From: JBPCRW01 sp050996405
GTDB taxonomy: Bacteria > Acidobacteriota > Blastocatellia > Pyrinomonadales > Pyrinomonadaceae
Assembly: GCA_050996405.1 (NCBI GenBank)
Contig: JBPCRW010000027.1
Location: 1-8,038 of the forward strand
Length of the DNA: 8,038 nucleotides
Direction of reading: 5' to 3'
The notes beneath the pieces are model-generated. The model saw only the letters and a list, made by a program, of their open reading frames with translations. It did no database searches and was not told the DNA's origin. Made by a program: the position numbers and the translations under genes. The first letter of the stretch is position 1. The number at the start of each line of letters is the position of its first letter. This document shows, piece by piece, positions 6,119 to 8,038 of the stretch.

Positions 6119-7264
6119 ATGATTTATTTCGACAACAACGCGACGACCGAACCTGCGCCCGAAGTTTTTGAAGCGATGATTCCGTTTTTAAATTTTTTTT
6201 ACGGCAATCCTTCGTCCGCTTACGATTTTGGGCGCGAAATGCGAAAAATTATCGAAAGTTCGCGCGAGCGAATCGCAGATTTAATCGGCGCAAACGACGC
6301 ACAGGAAATCGTTTTCACATCCGGCGGAACGGAAAGCGATAATTGGGCGATTTTGGGCGCGCTCGAAGCGAATCCAGCAAAAAAACATATCGTCACGACG
6401 CGCGTCGAACACGAAGCCGTCAGAAAACTTTGCGAGAAATTGGAAAAGAAAAATTACGAAATAACGTGGCTTGACGCGGACGAAAACGGCTTTTTAGATT
6501 TGGACGAATTGAAAAATTCTCTGCGTGAAGCCACGGCGATTGTTTCCGTAATGGCGGCGAATAACGAAACCGGAATTTTGTTTCCGGTCGAAAAAATCGC
6601 GCGTATCGTCAAGGAAAATTCAAACGCGATTTTTCACGTTGACGGCGTGAACGCGGTCGGCAAAATTCCGTTTGATTTGAAAAAAACGGAAATTGATTTG
6701 TTCAGTTTGTCCGGTCATAAATTTCACGCGCCCAAAGGAATCGGCGCGCTTTATATCAAAAACGGCGTGAATTTGCCTGCGTTTTTAATCGGCGGCGGAC
6801 AGGAAAACGGCAGGCGCGCCGGAACGGAAAGCGTGCATCAAATCGCCGGAATCGGCGCGGCGGCAAAACTCGTCAAAGATTTTTCGGCGATGGAGAAAGT
6901 CAGGAAATTGCGCGACAAACTCGAAGATTTTATTTTACAAAAAATTCCGAACGCGAAACTTAACGGCACGAATGACAAAACGAAACGTTTGCCGAATACG
7001 TCGAGTATTTCATTTTCAAATCTAAACGGCGAAACAATTTTAGCGAAGTTAAATGATTTAGAAATTTGCGCGGCAACCGGCTCGGCTTGCAACGCTGAAA
7101 ATCACGCTGCGTCAGCAGTTTTAGAGGCGATGAATATTCCTTACGCCGACGCGATGGGCGCGATTCGTTTTTCTTTAGGAAGATATAATACGAAAGCGGA
7201 AGTTGATTTTGTGACGGAAAAACTGCCGGAAATTATTGAAGAATTAAATTCAATGTCTTTGTAA
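6119..7264 (+). CDS. NifS/IscS-family cysteine desulfurase
   Basis: The protein has 381 residues, typical of class I cysteine desulfurases. These PLP enzymes take sulfur from cysteine as an enzyme persulfide, releasing alanine, and feed Fe-S cluster or tRNA-thiolation pathways. Visible marks are the start MIYFDNNATTEP, TSGGTESDN (67-75), H98 in RVEHEAV, NNETG (148-152), D175 in HVDGVNA, the PLP-binding K201 in SGHKFHAPKG, GGGQENGRRAGTES (225-238) and the persulfide-forming C324 in TGSAC. N178 replaces the usual Gln that touches the PLP ring (Q183 in E. coli IscS). The gap from nadE is 48 bases with no terminator, so the two are probably co-transcribed. No IscU or IscA scaffold gene is adjacent. 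This could serve NadA maturation, general Fe-S assembly or tRNA thiolation; sequence alone does not decide, so no symbol is given. No Shine-Dalgarno is evident, but the N-terminus fits the family exactly. Confidence 0.94.
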   Translation: MIYFDNNATTEPAPEVFEAMIPFLNFFYGNPSSAYDFGREMRKIIESSRERIADLIGANDAQEIVFTSGGTESDNWAILGALEANPAKKHIVTTRVEHEAVRKLCEKLEKKNYEITWLDADENGFLDLDELKNSLREATAIVSVMAANNETGILFPVEKIARIVKENSNAIFHVDGVNAVGKIPFDLKKTEIDLFSLSGHKFHAPKGIGALYIKNGVNLPAFLIGGGQENGRRAGTESVHQIAGIGAAAKLVKDFSAMEKVRKLRDKLEDFILQKIPNAKLNGTNDKTKRLPNTSSISFSNLNGETILAKLNDLEICAATGSACNAENHAASAVLEAMNIPYADAMGAIRFSLGRYNTKAEVDFVTEKLPEIIEELNSMSL

Positions 7265-7278
7265 ATTCCAACAAGATA

Positions 7279-7812
7279 TTATTTATTCCTTTTTACTTTT
7301 TCCAGTTCCTTTTCAATTACGTTTTTCATTCGGTCAAACTCCGCCTCGTTGTAACCGACCGATTGGAATAAGATTTTTCCGTCCGTGCCGATGACATAAC
7401 TGCGCGGAATACCGCCGTCGCCAAACAATTTGAAAATCGCTCGGTCAGTGTCAGCCGCAGTCGGGAAAGTATATCCGTATTTTTTGATGAACGGCGCAAT
7501 TTCATCTTGTGTTTGCTCGCGGGCTATTGCCGCCATCACAAAATTTTCTGACTGCTTATTTTTCTGCCAAATTTCCTTTTCGATGCGCGGCATTTCTTCC
7601 AAGCACGGCGGACACCAAGTTGCCCAAAAGTTGATATAAACGATTTTACCTTTGAGGTCGGAAATTTTGAATTCCTTATTATTAGCGTCAGTTACAGTAA
7701 AGTCGGGCATTTCCTGCCCGACTTTTGTGTAAGATTTTATCTCGTCTGTTTGCGCGTTGATAGCAATTACAGACAAAAACGTTAACAGAAAAGATAAAAA
7801 AACTTTTTTCAT
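7279..7812 (-). CDS. TlpA/ResA-like periplasmic thiol-disulfide oxidoreductase
   Basis: The protein has 177 residues. Residues 1-20 form a Sec signal peptide (KK, then FLSFLLTFLSVIAINA) with a likely cut before Q21. The rest is a thioredoxin fold of the TlpA/ResA/AhpC-TSA group: PDFTVTDANNKEFKISDLKGK, then NFWATWCPPCLEEMP with the redox pair C67 and C70, and the cis-proline P136 in GGIPRSYVIG. Such proteins usually reduce disulfides in exported proteins, for example during cytochrome c maturation; no target gene is in the window. It is convergent with the cysteine desulfurase, with only 14 bases between stop codons and no terminator hairpin. A GGAG sits 10 bases before the ATG and supports the start. 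The gene is visibly more A/T-rich than nadE or the OmpA-like gene, by eye. Confidence 0.92.
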   Translation of the reverse strand: MKKVFLSFLLTFLSVIAINAQTDEIKSYTKVGQEMPDFTVTDANNKEFKISDLKGKIVYINFWATWCPPCLEEMPRIEKEIWQKNKQSENFVMAAIAREQTQDEIAPFIKKYGYTFPTAADTDRAIFKLFGDGGIPRSYVIGTDGKILFQSVGYNEAEFDRMKNVIEKELEKVKRNK

Positions 7813-7822
7813 TTATTTCGTT

Positions 7823-7826
7823 CTCC
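7823..7826 (-). promoter_or_regulatory. Shine-Dalgarno of the TlpA-like gene
   Basis: The minus strand reads TGGAGAACG, with GGAG 10 bases before the ATG at 7810-7812. This supports the chosen start, which also yields a complete signal peptide. Confidence 0.7.
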
Positions 7827-7909
7827 AGTTTCAAATAAAAATGGAAAAGTTTAAGCGAGAACTAGATTTTCCATCTATAAAAAATTTCTGAATAAGTAAG
7901 TGAACAGAA

Positions 7910-8038
7910 TTATTTTATAAGTGTTCTGTCCTTAAATTTAATCTTGTATTCTGTTTCTAAATTACTCAAGATTTCTTTAATTGCTTCGGTTAATTTCTCA
8001 AACAAAGCGTAATCTTCCGCCTTGAGCCATTCGTATTT
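7910..8038 (-). CDS. C-terminal 42 residues of an unrecognised protein (5' end outside window)
   Basis: Reading the minus strand from the window edge, 42 codons stay open to TAA at 7910-7912. The translation begins KYEWLKAEDYALFEKL and ends YKIKFKDRTLIK. It is rich in Lys, Glu and Leu with helix-like spacing (FEKLTEAIKEILSNLE), as expected of a real soluble or coiled helix rather than an antisense shadow. I do not recognise the family. It would lie 97 bases upstream of the TlpA-like gene in the same direction. That spacer is A/T-rich and shows no clear terminator, so the two could share a transcript or the spacer could hold the TlpA promoter. Confidence 0.55.
   Translation of the reverse strand, partial: KYEWLKAEDYALFEKLTEAIKEILSNLETEYKIKFKDRTLIK

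Noticed and set aside
7830..7909. Sigma-70 promoter for the TlpA-like gene
   Set aside because: Candidate -10 boxes such as TATAGA occur in A/T-rich DNA but none has a convincing -35 at 16-18 bases; not better than chance.
7904..7929. Inverted repeat ACAGAA/TTCTGT as a terminator of the right-edge gene
   Set aside because: It has only a 6-bp A/T-rich stem, a 14-base loop and no U-run on the relevant strand, and it overlaps the coding end.

Overview
The window looks like chromosomal DNA of a Gram-negative-type bacterium, most plausibly an Acidobacteriota member of the Blastocatellia/Pyrinomonadales kind. That placement is an inference. It rests on the Asn/Thr-rich linkers in the OmpA-like protein, an AQ-ending signal peptide, a diderm gene set (OmpA-type peptidoglycan binding, DUF374 acyltransferase, periplasmic thioredoxin) and mid-range base composition. 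No rRNA, tRNA, CRISPR array or phage gene is visible, and no gene-free stretch exceeds 300 bases.

Layout. (1) Bases 1-491 (+) hold the 3' half of an MreB-family actin gene, closed by a strong bidirectional terminator at 534-571. (2) Facing it, 583-2079 (-) encodes a YidB-like/DUF937 - transmembrane - BON-like - OmpA fusion. Upstream of that on the same strand, 2185-2895 (-) encodes a DUF374 lysophospholipid-acyltransferase-like protein. These three genes form an envelope and cell-shape block. (3) Divergent from them, 3014-3814 (+) encodes a degenerate response-regulator receiver fused to an RsbW/SpoIIAB-type ATPase. (4) Bases 3830-4378 form a compact element of about 550 bp. It carries a Y1 (HUH) transposase flanked by inverted, internally palindromic ends, which resembles a REP-associated transposase (RAYT) arrangement. 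(5) nadE (glutamine-dependent NAD+ synthetase) begins about 30 bases after the element, and a NifS/IscS-type cysteine desulfurase follows 48 bases later. The two are probably co-transcribed. (6) On the minus strand at the right edge are a TlpA/ResA-like periplasmic thioredoxin (7279-7812), convergent with the desulfurase, and the last 42 codons of an unrecognised gene (7910-8038).

How the genes may work together. MreB, the peptidoglycan-anchoring OmpA fusion and the acyltransferase all act on the envelope. NadE and the cysteine desulfurase may be linked through NAD biosynthesis, because the upstream enzyme NadA needs an Fe-S cluster. The receiver-ATPase is a likely partner-switching regulator whose partners lie outside the window.

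Nothing here is clearly a new defence or metabolic system. The least ordinary items are the palindrome-ended transposase element with a possible related solo palindrome at 2970, the receiver-RsbW fusion, and the four-part YidB/TM/BON/OmpA protein.
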